From the NCBI RefSeq assembly GCF_018991925.1, contig NW_024737068.1:554235-618234 (forward strand): DNA of 64,000 nt. The letters are read 5' to 3'. The stretch is from Homarus americanus. Its lineage: Eukaryota; Arthropoda; Malacostraca; Decapoda; Nephropidae. How positions within the stretch are numbered: the stretch's first letter is position 1; each line of letters opens with the position of its first letter. This document shows positions 1 through 11,586 of the stretch, piece by piece. A program made the translations under genes and the position numbers. The notes under the pieces are model-generated. The model saw nothing but the letters and a program-made list of their open reading frames with translations, was not told the DNA's origin and made no database searches.

Positions 1-625
1 GCCAGCCCGCTCTCTATTGATTGACTTTACCACACCTTACAGTACACACCCTGAGCCACACCTGTACCACCACATACACCTTACAGTACACACCCTGAGC
101 CACACCTTCCACACCTGTACCATCACCACATACACCTTACAGTACACACCCTGAGCCACACCTGTACCACCACATACACCTTACAGTACACACCTTGAGC
201 CACACCTTCCACACCTGTACCACCACATACACCTTACAGTACACCCCTGAGCCACACCTGAGTACACACCCTGAGCCACACCTTCCACACCTGTACCACC
301 ACATACACCTTACAGTACACACCCTGAGCCACACCTTCCATTAGCCACACCTTCCACACCTGTATCACCACATACACCTTACAGTACACACCCTGAGCCA
401 CACCTTCCATACCTGTATCACCACATACACCTTACAGTGCACACACCTGAGCCACACCTTCCATACCTGTATCACCACATACACCTTACAGTGCACACCC
501 TGAGCCACACCTTCCATACCTGTACCACCACATACACCTTACAGTACACACCCTGAGCCACACCTTCCACACCAGTATCACCACATACACCTTACAGTGC
601 ACACCCTGAGCCACACCTACACATG
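1..625. repeat. Minisatellite array, 53/44-bp units
   Basis: About a dozen tandem units built around CTTACAGTACACACCCTGAG, followed by a GCCACACCTTCCACACCTGT segment. Full units are 53 bp; shortened units of about 44 bp lack a 9-bp piece. The array runs off the left edge and resumes for about 20 bp (794-815) after the small transposon at 628-791, so that element inserted into the array. Not coding. Confidence 0.95.
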
Positions 626-627
626 TA

Positions 628-791
628 CAGTCACCCAAAAAAGTCCTGTCGCGAACCATGAACCCCGAGATTCAGACTAGTGAACCCGAAGCAGTAGAGA
701 CTGATACATTATTCTGTCCATAAATGCTTCGGATTCAAGAGTCTGAATCTTGGGGGATCATGGTTCGCGACAGGACTTTTTTGGGTGACTG
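628..791. mobile_element. 164-bp MITE, Tc1/mariner-like, TA flanked
   Basis: A foldback element whose termini are inverted copies of CAGTCACCCAAAAAAGTCCT. The arms stay complementary for about 65 bp with a few mismatches, leaving a short loop near 695-725. It is flanked by TA on both sides (626-627 and 792-793). Terminal CAGT and TA target duplication are typical of the Tc1/mariner superfamily. At 164 bp it has no coding capacity, so it would depend on a transposase made elsewhere. The surrounding minisatellite continues on both sides. Confidence 0.85.
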
Positions 792-816
792 TACCACTAC
801 CACCACATACACGCTG

Positions 817-817
<1 letters not shown>

Positions 818-881
<64 letters not shown>
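818..881. repeat. (TTA)n microsatellite
   Basis: Uninterrupted TTA run of about 21 units. Confidence 0.97.
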
Positions 882-1176
882 GTTGGTGTTGACGTCATAA
901 TTTATAGAGTTAGTTAAGCGTCTCTAAACCGGAAATAAGCTTCGTGTTGTGTGGAGGCGAGACAACGGTTCACCTGACTCACTGCTTCTGTAAACCACTA
1001 GTAGGGACACACCATGACATGTTTACTATACACCTCCTGACGAAATCCCGCGGTGTATGACAAACGTACATACATACGTACATACATACATACATACATA
1101 CATACATACATACATACATAAAGTCCTATGTTTGAAAAAATTCGTGATATTAGAGTAGCCGCCACTTCGATACTGT

Positions 1177-1223
<47 letters not shown>

Positions 1224-1482
1224 TGTTACTTCCCGCTAACGGTAATGGTTTCACCTGTAATTACACCGTCAATACAGGTAAAGATGTGACAAAAATATAA
1301 TAGGTTTGGTTAGGTTAGGTGATGAATGAGTGTTTGTCCTGACTGTCAGACTGTAACATACTTGGGCCAGTTAACAGTCAGAGAGACGCTCCATGGTACT
1401 TCGTCAGTGTCTCCGTCAGGGTGAGGTAAATAATGTGAGGAGGTCTTCTGTTTACAACTCACAGTAGGAACAGTTTGGATAG
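882..1482. other. Intergenic with short microsatellites
   Basis: No gene seen. It holds a (TACA)n run at 1066-1120 and a (TC)n run at 1180-1220. A few TTAGG-like units lie near 1301-1322. The rest is unique sequence without recognisable coding. Confidence 0.8.
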
Positions 1483-1690
1483 AGGTTTGGTTAGGTTAGG
1501 TTAGATTAGATTAGGTTTGGTTAGGTTTGGTTAGATTAGGATTGGTTAGGTTAGGTTTGGTTAGATTAGGATTGGTTAGGTTAGGTTAGGATTGGATAGG
1601 TTTGGTTTGGTTAGGTTTGGTTTGGTTTGGTTTTGTTTGGTTAGGTTAGGTTAGGTTAGGTTTGGTTAGGTTAGGTATGGTTAGGTTTAG
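1483..1690. repeat. Degenerate TTAGG/TTTGG telomere-like repeat
   Basis: Interspersed GGTTAGG, GGTTTGG and GGATTGG pentamers. TTAGG is the usual arthropod telomere repeat. Here it is mixed and internal, so it is an interstitial or variant array rather than a chromosome end. Similar short patches are at 2601-2650, 8800-8830, 15315-15347 and 43686-43714. Confidence 0.9.
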
Positions 1691-2080
1691 TATTTAGATT
1701 TCATGAGAGAAATTCCTGGTCGTTCGTAAGTGTGGTAGAGTGCGTACTGTAGTGGTGCGTGGTGAACAGGCATAAAGCGAGTGTGTTAGTAGTGGGAGAG
1801 TGTACCAACATTATCCTCCCCACCCCACTACTCTCCCCTCCCACCCCACTACTCTCCCCTCCCACCCCACTACTCTCCCCTCCCACCCCACTACTCTCCC
1901 CTCTCCACCCCTACTCTCCCCACCCCCCTCTCTCCCTCCCCCTACTCTCCCCCACCCTACTCTCCCCACCCCCCTCTCCCTCCCACCCCACTGCCTCTCC
2001 CCTCCCACCCCTCCTCCCACCCCCACTCTCCCCTCCCACCCCTACTCTCCCCCCTACTCTCGACCATTAGTTTTTACTGC
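1691..2080. repeat. C-rich minisatellite
   Basis: From about 1816 the sequence is tandem CTCCCCTCCCACCCCACTA units (about 20 bp), degrading rightward into irregular CTCCCC/CACCCC tracts to about 2065. The first part (1691-1815) is unique. Overlapping open frames on both strands come only from the repetition. Confidence 0.9.
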
Positions 2081-3137
2081 GTAGGACATATGCTCCCCCC
2101 CACACCTAACATTACAGTAGGTATGTCATATATTTTTTGGTGGGTAGGGGGGTGATGAGGGGATGTTACTGGGTAAGAGGGTGATGAGGAGGAAGTTACT
2201 GTAGGAGAAATTGATGGGGGGAGGTTACTGGGTATGGGGTGATGAGGGGAGGTTACTGGGTTGGGGTGATGGTGATAGGGGGAGGAGTGAGTTACTAGAT
2301 AGGAGGCGATGAGGGAGGGGGATTGCTAGTTTGAGGACAATAAAGCGGGAGAGGAGGAATTACTTGAGGGGCAGTAGTAGAGACGAAGTTCACCACCAAC
2401 TGTCCATCACTTCACCACCAACTGTCCATCACTACAGCTGGGATGTTATAACTGCCTCTCACTAGCACCTGAATCTCTCAGCTGACTCATCGGTTTGGTC
2501 GTGTGCCTGGTGTGGGGGCGGGGGGAGGGGGGGTGAGTGGTGCGATAAACCACTGGTATAGCTTAGTTTAGTCTGTTCGATGAGAGGCAGGTTAATGTGT
2601 AGGTTAGGTTTGGTTTGGTTTGGTTTGGTTTGGTTAGGTTAGGTTTGGTTGGCATGTCCCTCAGTTTTGATCAGTTTGGTGTAGTGTAGTGCCGTGCCAG
2701 GTGAGTCGTGGATCAGGTAAGTTAGGTAATAGTGTTAATGAGGCAGAACGACAAGACAGACAGGTAAGGTAGGCAGGCAGGCGCATAGGCAATTAGGTGG
2801 GCGTGCGGGGTGTCAGGAACCACTTTTTCGTACCCAACATCTGTAGCCACATTCACAACTGCTCTTGTTGCTGATGGACTGGTGCCTCCCCTCTCCTCCC
2901 CCTCTCCCCTCCCACTCTCCCCTCCCACTCTCCCCTCCCTTCCCCCTCGCCTGCCTCGTTCTTATCACATACTATAACTGGCTAGACTTAGTGACTTTCC
3001 TCTCCCCCGCTTCTAGAAGTTGCTACCACCTGGAGTAAACGATCTCTCATAACAAGGGCCATGTGTGTGTGTGAGGACCAACACACACACAGCTACAAGG
3101 AGACATGGATCGTGAAAACTTGTCACGTGTCGATGAT
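2081..3137. other. Intergenic, G-rich degenerate repeats
   Basis: 2130-2345 holds irregular G-rich units around GGGTGATGAGGGGAGGTTACT. 2601-2650 is TTAGG/TTTGG repeat, and 2885-2945 is a CTCCC tract. No exon or RNA gene recognised. Confidence 0.75.
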
Positions 3138-3795
3138 AGTGAAGGGAGGAAGGCAGTGGCATATAAGGGAGAATACAATGATGCAGGGAGGAAGACAGTC
3201 ACTTATAAGGGAGAATACTGTGATGAAGGGAGGAAGACAGTCACTTATAAGGGAGAATACTGTGATGAAGGGAGGAAGACAGTTACATATAAGGGAGAAT
3301 ACTGTGATGAAGGGAGGAAGGCAGTGGCATATAAGGGAGAATACAGTGATGAAGGGAAGAAGACATTAACATATAAGGGAGAATACAGTGATGAAGGCAG
3401 TGGCATATAAGGGAGAATACAGTGATGAAGGGAAGAAGACATTAACATATAAGGGAGAATACAGTGATGAAGGGAGGAAGGCAGTGGCATATAAGGGAGA
3501 ATACAATGATGAAGGGAAGAAGACATTAACATATAAGGGAGAATACAGTGATGAAGGGAGGAAGGCAGTGGCATATAAGGGAGAATACAGTGATGAAGGG
3601 AAGAAGACAGTAACATATAAGGGAGAATACAGTGATGAAGGGAGGAAGGCAGTGGCATATAAGGGAGAATACAATGATGAAGGGAAGAAGACATTAACAT
3701 ATAAGGGAGAATACAGTGATGAAGGGAGGAAGGCAGTGGCATATAAGGGAGAATACAGTCACATATAAGAGAGAATACAGTGATGAAGGGAGGAG
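3138..3795. repeat. 42-bp minisatellite with 84-bp dimers
   Basis: About 15 units share the core CATATAAGGGAGAATACAGT plus a GATGAAGGGA segment. From about 3300 two unit types alternate (one with GGAGGAAGGCAGTGG, one with GGAAGAAGACATTAA), giving an 84-bp higher-order period. 42 bp equals 14 codons, so frames stay open on both strands. An 8-bp deletion near 3395 breaks the frame without any sign of constraint, which argues against coding. Confidence 0.92.
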
Positions 3796-3917
3796 GTACA
3801 GGGTGTAAGGCTGGCAGGGTGAGCGCGTGTTGTCAGGTGCACTGTACACACCTGGCCCAGGCAATTGTGGGGATTTGACAGATATGGCTAAGACATGCAA
3901 ACCTCTAACCCGGAGCT

Positions 3918-3988
<71 letters not shown>

Positions 3989-4868
3989 ATACTGTATATT
4001 GAGGAGAGAGAATTCATACGTTTCTGGGTACATTTATTCTGTCAAGTTGTCTCCTTTCTGCACCTGACTGATGTCTTAATTCTTTGAGGGTAATGGAGTA
4101 AATTTTAACTCATGGTATTGAAAGGGTTAAATCGTCGTCATCAAAGGGTAAAAAACTTCCTCCCCAAAGGGTTAAACCATCGTGCCCAAAGGGTTAACAC
4201 AGCCAATGAACAAATCTCGGTCATCCTTGTTGACCAGATGAACGATGGGCACCCAGGTGACTGTTGGAGCACCCGAGGCTGTGTGTGTGTGTGTGTGTCA
4301 GCTATAAGGTAATGCGAGACCCGGGGTGTGTGAGTGTGTCCATCAGTGTATCACCAAGTTGACACTCAACCCGCAGACAACCCTGGAGTGTATCTTGTTC
4401 CTGGAGTAGGGGTGAGGGGCAGGTGTTAGTGGCAGGAACATTCACATCATCTTGTCACTTATTATTAACCTTTTATTCTCCTCCTCATCATCTTTTTATT
4501 AGCGGTCTATATCTCACACATTGACATACTCTTAATATAATGTTGAGAAAAAAGTCCTTTAATATATTATGAATTAAGGTCGAGTTTGGTGAGCATCTGT
4601 ATGTGGTTTAGTCGGGTTATCCTTGGTGGTCAAAATTGCTTTATTGCTTTACTATTTGTTTTTTACCTGTACTGTCTAGGTATACATTGGAGACTGTACA
4701 CCTGTATTGTTTTGTATACATGCCCAAACTGATGGTATACAGTATTGGTATGATGATTTTATTGAATACATACGCACGTTGTTGTTATCATTGTTTATTA
4801 GTATTATTATTATTATTATTATTGTATTGTTATTATTATCATTGTTTATTAGTATTATTTATTATTTA

Positions 4869-4902
<34 letters not shown>

Positions 4903-5123
4903 GGTATTGTTATTATTATCATTGTTTATGAGTATTATTTATTATTATTATTATTGTATTATTATCATTGTTTATTATTATTATTGTTTATTATTGTTAT
5001 TGTTATTCATCATAAGACAGTGTAGTGTATCGTTCCCTCGTGTGGTGTTATAAAAAGCCACTTGTTATCGATTACCTCCTGAGAACTCTTAGCTGGAGCG
5101 TCTCTTGTGACTTGTGTTGGGGT

Positions 5124-5125
<2 letters not shown>
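3796..5125. other. Intergenic with GT and ATT microsatellites
   Basis: 3919-3985 is a long (GT)n run. 4113-4200 contains three loose copies of a CAAAGGGTTAAA unit. 4790-5012 is a broken (ATT)n region that produces long isoleucine/tyrosine frames with no meaning. The rest is unique AT-rich sequence with no recognised gene. Confidence 0.8.
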
Positions 5126-5158
<33 letters not shown>

Positions 5159-5394
5159 GAAAGTATCTGAATTAATAATGTATGTCAGTTCCATTATCAG
5201 ATTCACCGACCTTTTAATATTTGAAGAATAGTCTCTCTCTCTCTCTCTCTCTCTCTCCTTTTCTTTTCTTTTCTTTTCTTTCTTTTCCCCCTTTCCTCCT
5301 CCCTTCCTTTCATTCTCCCTTTTCACCCTCCCTCCCCCACCCCCTCTCCAATACATACATTCATTTTCCGTCAGATCAATTGTTTTTCGAGTGA
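5126..5394. repeat. (GA)n and (CT)n/TTTTC tracts
   Basis: 5126-5156 is (GA)n. 5233-5258 is (CT)n, passing into TTTTC and CCTCCC pyrimidine tracts up to about 5345. The section ends at the SINE target site. Confidence 0.9.
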
Positions 5395-5745
5395 TTTTTT
5401 TATTGGGCACTCCCCTACATCCTTGTGTAAGGTGAAGCGCAGAAGAGTTTACAGCGCCCAACAGGGAAGCATGCTAAGTTCATGCTTGCCTTTATGAGTC
5501 AAGGGCGTAGAAGCATGAAGAGTCAATGGTTTATGTCATCAAGTTATTGGAAGCTCCAACAACTTTCCCTGAATACGAATTCGCAACTTTCGATTTACAC
5601 CAGGTACCTACTTTACTGCTAGGTGAACAGGGACTAATGGGGGCTAGGAAGTATGTCCAAACAACTTCCACTGGCCAGGGAATCGAACCCGCGACATCTC
5701 GCTTGCAAAGGCAAGAGCGGTACCACTCTACCACCAGCACCCCCA
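5395..5745 (-). mobile_element. tRNA-derived SINE, copy 1
   Basis: Read on the minus strand, the right end is a tRNA-like head. It has a perfect pol III box A (TGGTAGAGTGG) and box B (GGTTCGATTCC), and an anticodon arm CTTGC...GCGAG with an alanine-like TGC. The body follows leftward to an A-rich tail, which is the T run at 5395-5402. It is flanked by 10-bp direct repeats with one mismatch, TTTCGAGTGA (5385-5394) and TTTAGAGTGA (5746-5755), consistent with a target-site duplication. Two further copies are at 20570 and 48699. SINEs are transcribed by RNA polymerase III and copied by a partner LINE; the partner here is unknown. Confidence 0.88.
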
Positions 5746-5784
5746 TTTAGAGTGAATGGTTGGTGACCCCGGGTGTTCCTCGAG

Positions 5785-6388
5785 CAAGTAGTGAATGGTG
5801 AATACCTGTATTCGTTAATTTACCTATACTGTACCTGTATCCGTTAATTTTCCTGTACTGTACCTGTATCCGTTAATTTACCTGTACTGTACCTGTTAAT
5901 TTACCTGTACTGTACCTGTATCCGTTAATTTACCTGTACTGTACCTGTTAATTTACCTGCGCTACCTGTATCCGTTAATTTACCTGTACTGTACCTGTAT
6001 CCGTTAATTTACCTGTACTGTACCTGTATCCGTTAATTTACCTGTACTGTACCTGTATCCGTTAATTTACCTGTACTGTACCTGTATCCGTTAATTTACC
6101 TGTACTGTACCTGTATCCGTTAATTTACCTGTACTGTACCTGTATCCGTTAAATTACCTGTACTGTACCTGTTAATTTACCTGTACTTTACCTGTATCCG
6201 TTAATTTACCTGCACTGTACCTGTATCCGTTAATTTACCTGTACTGTACCTGTTAATTTACCTGTACTGTACTTGTATCCGTTAATTTACCTATATTGCA
6301 TCTGTTAATTTACCTGTACTGTACCTGTATCCGTTAATTTACCTGTACTCTACCTGTATCCGTTAATTTACCTGTACTGCACCTGTTG
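5785..6388. repeat. 29-bp minisatellite
   Basis: About 20 tandem units containing CCGTTAATTTACCTGTACTG followed by TACCTGTAT. Full units are 29 bp; several are shortened to about 23 bp by loss of ATCCG-type sequence. No coding. Confidence 0.95.
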
Positions 6389-6925
6389 GATTGATTTTTT
6401 AATGAAGGAAATTTTTGTATGTATTTTTACCGTATTTCAGAAATTAATGAAAAGGTGCCTTATGTATTCATCTTTATACATACCGATACAGTACCAATAG
6501 TTCTTGATTGACAAAAATACGGTATCTACTTTTATTTTCTACATCAACCTGCGGTACCTGTCATCAACCTGCGGTACCTGTCATCAACCTGCGGTACCTG
6601 TCATCAACCTGCGGTACCTGTTGCGTTGGTCTTGATCGATAGATATTTTACCCCTGTGTCTGTTGTGATGTTTGTAGAATTGACCTGTATACTGAGAGTG
6701 TATGAGTATAAATGAGTTTGTATATATAAACTATGTATATCTGTGCTGCTGTTGTTGAATTTATATGATTAGCCTGTATATAAACTGTATATTTGTATAG
6801 GTAACTTGTATATAAATTCAATGTGTATTTATATTGTTTGTGAATGTATGTAAATTAATTTGTATTCTTAACTCCAGTGTGTTAAACGTGGCTGGTGATG
6901 CCCTTAGACTTGGCCCTGGAGATGA
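6389..6925. other. AT-rich intergenic with 20-bp tandem
   Basis: 6537-6622 holds four perfect 20-bp copies of ATCAACCTGCGGTACCTGTC. The rest (6389-6536 and 6623-6917) is AT-rich, with loose TGTATATAAA-type repetition near 6720-6830. GGAGATGA at 6918-6925 may be the left target duplication of LINE-A. Confidence 0.8.
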
Positions 6926-8518
6926 TTGATTTTTTTATTTTGCCGCTTGCAGCGGCTACTTTATTGTGCACCCCACACTCATCCTGTGAGCGGTATCGCA
7001 AAAGGATTACAGAGTAGGGTTTACAAAGGGTCATAATAATTAACCCCGGTTGTCAGGATATTATGGCACCGAAAGTTACACAGTATTTCATTTACATTAT
7101 TTGTTTAGTTCTATACATAGAGGGTAACTTATTCACAAATGCGTGAGAACAGGCGTGTGAGGCAGTATGTCTGGCCTCACACTTTATTATTCACATTTAC
7201 GTGGGAGGTATTCAAGCACATTGCGTATTTGGTTCTGTACATGAGAACTGATATAGTTACTGAGTGCAAAAAAGTGGATACAATCTTAATATGTCGGCTA
7301 TCTTGCCATTAGAGATGAAGTGTTGTGCCATTTCACACACAGTGTGCTTGGACCTGTCCCTAAAAGGTTCTATCTTCACACAGTCGAGGACGTAGTGTTC
7401 AAGTGTGTGGCCATATGTATGGCCACACACTTTACATTTAGTTTTGTTTACATCTGCTTGAGAACATACTGCCAGAGGTACTTATATCCTAACCTTAATC
7501 TAGCGGTTACAACATCTTGTAATCTAGTGATCTTGTTACTTGCTCCATATACATGTTTCACTTGATACATCTCATCATGGTAAACTATGGATCGACTAGT
7601 GCCTGTTTGCACTTGTCTACTTGCGTCAAACTCATCAATAAGTTCTTTCCTAATTACAGTTTTAAGGGTTCTTTTTGACAGACCCAAATTGTATTCAACA
7701 GTGTCTTTGTTAGACGCGAGTTTGGCGAGGGCATCAACTCTGTCATGTTTATGAGGCCTATGTGAGAGGGGATCCACAACAGTTTGACCTTGACACCCCG
7801 GTCAACAAGGCACGCATATTTGTGTCTGGCTTCAGAGACAAGATCGTGACAACCTGAGTCGAGGGTACCAAGGGCAAGTAGTGAGGATAGAGAGTCAGTG
7901 ATGATGAGACTGTCAGTAACAGTGGTTTCAATGAATTTAATAGCTGTGAGTATGGCAACTAATTCAGTTTGTAGAGTGGATGCCCAGTTGTTAATTCTAA
8001 CTCCTTTCTCAATTATATTACCGTCAGGTTGAGTCATAACAATAGCACTTCCAGCCCTCCCACAGGCGGTGTTTAGAGATCCATCAGTGTAGATGGTCTG
8101 TGTGATATTATCATCAGTCTGTAGAGTGTGTATGTGTTCAAGGGCTCTCAATTTGGCAGTGTGTTGGAGATAAATGCTTTGTATAATTAATTTTTTAGGC
8201 GGATACGTCGGTATTGTGATATCGAAGGGAACTGTCCGCCAGGGTGGCAGGAAGCGCTGTTGTGTCTCAACTTTGTACAGGTGGTCTAGTCCAAATATCT
8301 TCATGTGTGTAGCTGTAGTTTGGATCCATTTAGACTCAGTAGTCCCATGGTTCATACATTCTAGCAATTTTAAGGAAACAATGTTATCAGGATCACCACG
8401 CAGAAGCCTCAGGGCTATCATGAGGTTGACTTCAATTATTCTATCTTTAACACTGGGTATACCTAGTTCTTTCCTCATATTAAGTACTTTAGTGCTCATG
8501 GGACATCCTAGGAGATGA
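6926..8518 (-). mobile_element. LINE-A, truncated RNase H-bearing non-LTR retrotransposon
   Basis: Minus-strand 3' portion of a non-LTR element: the end of ORF2 (RNase H and zinc motif), then about 350 bp of 3' UTR. On the minus strand the 3' end carries AATAAAG, a GCCGCTTGCAGCGGC palindrome and an A-rich tail (left end about 6926-6945). The element is 5' truncated, lacking endonuclease and most or all of the reverse transcriptase. GGAGATGA occurs at 6918-6925 and again at 8511-8518. This could be an 8-bp target duplication, but the right copy also reads as element coding sequence, so it may be microhomology. An RNase H domain in ORF2 points to the I-like group; the exact clade is not established. 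Confidence 0.85.
7270..8518 (-). pseudogene. LINE-A ORF2 C-terminus: RNase H plus zinc motif, frameshifted
   Basis: The first open segment (8499 down to 7654) has the RNase H active-site blocks: YTDGS at residues 137-141, QTEL with E179, TDS at 201-203 and IPSHIG at 243-248. These carry the first three catalytic acidic residues. The normal continuation (HDRVDALAK, with the fourth acidic residue) lies in another frame from about 7760, so there is a frameshift near 7765. A second shift near 7460 moves into a frame with a CxxC...HxxxxC motif (CKVCG then HYVLDC), the zinc motif usual at the C-terminus of such ORF2 proteins. With these breaks no functional protein is expected. RNase H would remove the RNA strand during target-primed reverse transcription. 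The domain identity is clear; the clade is uncertain. Confidence 0.82.
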
Positions 8519-8519
8519 G

Positions 8520-8566
<47 letters not shown>

Positions 8567-9148
8567 AAGCTGGTGGCGCAGTGCTTAGTCGTCAGGCCGG
8601 GAAGTAGTCACGTATATATGATTGTATAATTGAATGAGTTGTCGAAGTTGTTAATTGGTGGACAGGTGTTGGGGAGTCGCCAGGTAGGAAAGTTTGTGTG
8701 TCTGTCTGTGTGTTATTATGGTCAGGTGTGAAAGGTAGTCATTTAAGATGTCGATAATTTTCCACTACCAAATTTTGTATACCTGGAGTTGCTTAGGTTG
8801 GGGGTAGGTTAGGTTAGGTTAGGTTAGGTTATTGATGTCATAAATGTTTGTCCCAACATATTGAAGCCAATTTAAATACTCGAATAGTTTTTATTTGGTC
8901 TTATTTATTTTTATATTTCTATTTTTACACTTTAGTATTTATCACTACTTAGCGTGTTGTATTGGGACGCCTTAGTGATAGTAGGCGACCCCCAGACATT
9001 CCCTTTACATATTTTAGAGGATGTGAACAAAAAAGAATGGTTAATATTTTATAAATCTTTTAGTCTGACCTGTAGTAAAAGTGTGTGTGTGTGTGTGTGT
9101 GAATTATGGATGAGGTGTGAGTTGTTGGTCATTGGGTGATGCTGGATC
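8519..9148. other. Intergenic with GT runs
   Basis: 8522-8562 is (GT)n, 8800-8830 is TTAGG-type, and 9080-9101 is (GT)n. The rest is unique sequence without recognised features. Confidence 0.8.
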
Positions 9149-9231
9149 TCTCTCTCTTCCTCCTCCCTCCTCTCCTCCTCCTCCCTCTCCCTCTCGTCTT
9201 CTCTCTGTCTCTCTCTCTCTCTCTGTCTCTC

Positions 9232-9301
<70 letters not shown>

Positions 9302-9325
9302 TCTGTCTCTCTCTCTCTCTCTCAG
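9149..9325. repeat. Pyrimidine tract (CT)n with CTGT variants
   Basis: Almost pure C/T on the plus strand: CTCCTCC first, then TCTCTCTG units. The Ser/Leu and Arg/Glu frames over it are artefacts. Confidence 0.95.
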
Positions 9326-9519
9326 GCCACCCGGCATGGCATCTTCGGTGTGTATCGATCACTGTTGACGCGGACAGCTTATAAACACAGTTCTTTGTGA
9401 CGTTTGTTACCTCAGACGGGTGAAAGGTTACCTGTTCAAGGTCTACCGGAAGTTGGGATCACATGAAGAATACACACCCCCAGGTTATTTCACTTTAAAG
9501 ATTAACCGTTCTAACCTAA
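9326..9519. other. Unique sequence ending in foldback left arm
   Basis: 9457-9512 contains ATGAAGAATACACACC and then AAAGATTAACC. It matches the left arm of the foldback elements at 54305 and 30962. Its probable partner arm lies 2 kb away at 11558-11586, beyond the satellite array. Confidence 0.6.
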
Positions 9520-11540
9520 CTTGACCTAATCCAACCCGTTACTGTAATGCTAACCTAACCTAGCTAAATACTAACGTAACATAACCTAATGCTAACCTAA
9601 CTAAATACTAACGTAACATAACCTAATGCTAACCTAACCTAACTAAATACTAACGTAACATAACCTAATGCTAACCTAACCTAGCTAAATACTAACGTAA
9701 CATAACCTAATGCTAACCTAACCTAACTAAATACTAACGTAACATAACCTAATGCTAACCTAACCTAACTAAATACTAACGTAACATAACCTAATGCTAA
9801 CCTAACCCAACTAATACTAACGTAACATAACCTAATGCTAACCTAACCTAACTAAATACTAACGTAACATAACCTAATGCTAACCTAACCTAACTAATAC
9901 TAACGTAACATAACCTAATGCTAACCTAACCTAACTAATTACTAACGTAACATAACCTAATGCTAACCTAACCTAACTAATACTAACGTAACATAACCTA
10001 ATGCTAACCTAACCTAGCTAAATACTAACGTAACATAACCTAATGCTAACCTAACCTAACTAATACTCACGTAACATAACCTAATGCTAACCTAACCTAA
10101 CTAAATACTAACGTAACATAACCTAATGCTAACCTAACCTAACTAATACTAACGTAACATAACCTAATGCTAACCTAACCTAACTAAATACTAACGTAAC
10201 ATAACCTAATGCTAACCTAACCTAACTAATACCAACGTAACATAACCTAATGCTAACCTAACCTAACTAAATACTAACGTAATAACCCAATGCTAACCTA
10301 ACCTAACTAATACTAACGTAACATAACCATGCTAACCTAACCTAGCTAAATACTAACGTAACATAACCTAATGCTAACCTAACCTAACTAATACTCACGT
10401 AACATAACCTAATGCTAACCTAACCTAACTAATACTCAACGTAACATAACCCAATGCTAACCTAACCTAGCTACTAACGTAACATAACCTAATGCTAACC
10501 TAACCTAACTAAATACGAACGTAACATAACCTAATGCTAACCTAACCTAGCTAATTACTAACGTAACATAACCTAATGCTAACCTAACCTAACTAAATAC
10601 TCGTAACATAACCTAATGCTAACCTAACCTAACTAATACTAACGTAACATAACATAATGCTAACTAACCTAACTAATACTAACGTAACATAACCTAATGC
10701 TAACCTAACTAACTAATACTAACGTAACATAACCTAATGCTAACCTAACACAATACTAACGTAACATAACCTAATGCTAACCTAACCTAATACTAACGTA
10801 ACATAACCTATGCTAACCTAACTAGCTATTACTAACGTAACATAACCTAATGCTAACCTAACCTAACTAAATACTCCGCAGTAACATAACCTAATGCTAA
10901 CCTAACCTAACTAATACTAACGTAACATAACATAATGCTAACCTAACCTAACTAATACTAACGTAACATAACCTAATGCCAACCTACTAACTAATACTAA
11001 CGTAACATAACCTAATGCTAACCTAACCCAACTAATACTAACGTAACATAACCTAATGCTACAACTAACCTAGCTAATTACTAACGTAACATAACCTAAT
11101 GCTAACTAACCTAACTAAAATACTAACGTAACATAACCTAATGCTAACCTAACCTAACTAATACTAACGTAAATAACCTAATGCTAACCTAACCTAACTA
11201 AATACGAACGTAACATAACCTAATGCTAACCTAACCTAGCTAATTACTAACGTAACATAACCTAATGCTAACCTAACCTAACTAAATACTCACGTAACAT
11301 AACCTAATGCTAACCTAACCTAACTAATACTAACGTAACATAACATAATGCTAACCTAACCTAACTAATACTAACGTAACATAACCTAATGCTAACCTAA
11401 CCTAACTAATACTAACGTAACATAACCTAATGCAGACCTAACCTAACTAATACTCACCTAACATAACCTAATGCTAACCTAACCAAACTTTTACTAACCT
11501 AACCTAACCTAACCTCACTTAACCTAACACCAACCGTAAA
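9520..11540. repeat. ~2-kb satellite, about 42-bp units of AACCTAA type
   Basis: Roughly 45 units alternate CTAACCTAACCTAACTAA with TACTAACGTAACATAACC and TAATG. Units vary between about 36 and 44 bp through small deletions. The CCTAA pentamers are related to the arthropod TTAGG repeat, but the fixed longer unit makes this a derived satellite. It lies between the two arms of a foldback element (9457-9512 and 11558-11586). Confidence 0.95.
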
Positions 11541-11557
11541 CTAACCTGACCTCACCC

Positions 11558-11586
11558 CTCATATAGCATTAGGGGTGGTTAATCTT
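11558..11586. mobile_element. Foldback element right-arm remnant
   Basis: Reverse-complemented, this reads AAGATTAACCACCCCTAATG, close to AAGTTTAACCACCCTAACG in the left arm of the element at 54305. With the arm at 9457-9512 it forms a broken foldback element, now separated by the satellite. The outer part of this arm is missing and is replaced by the 16-bp array. Confidence 0.5.

Noticed and set aside
1297..1690. Chromosome end suggested by TTAGG repeats
   Set aside because: The repeats are mixed with TTTGG and ATTGG, short, internal and scattered through the window; no long perfect array.
3061..3768. Repeat protein with 14-residue units of AYKGEYSDEGRK type
   Set aside because: The 42-bp period keeps every frame open on both strands. 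An 8-bp deletion near 3395 breaks the frame with no compensation, so there is no sign of selection on protein.
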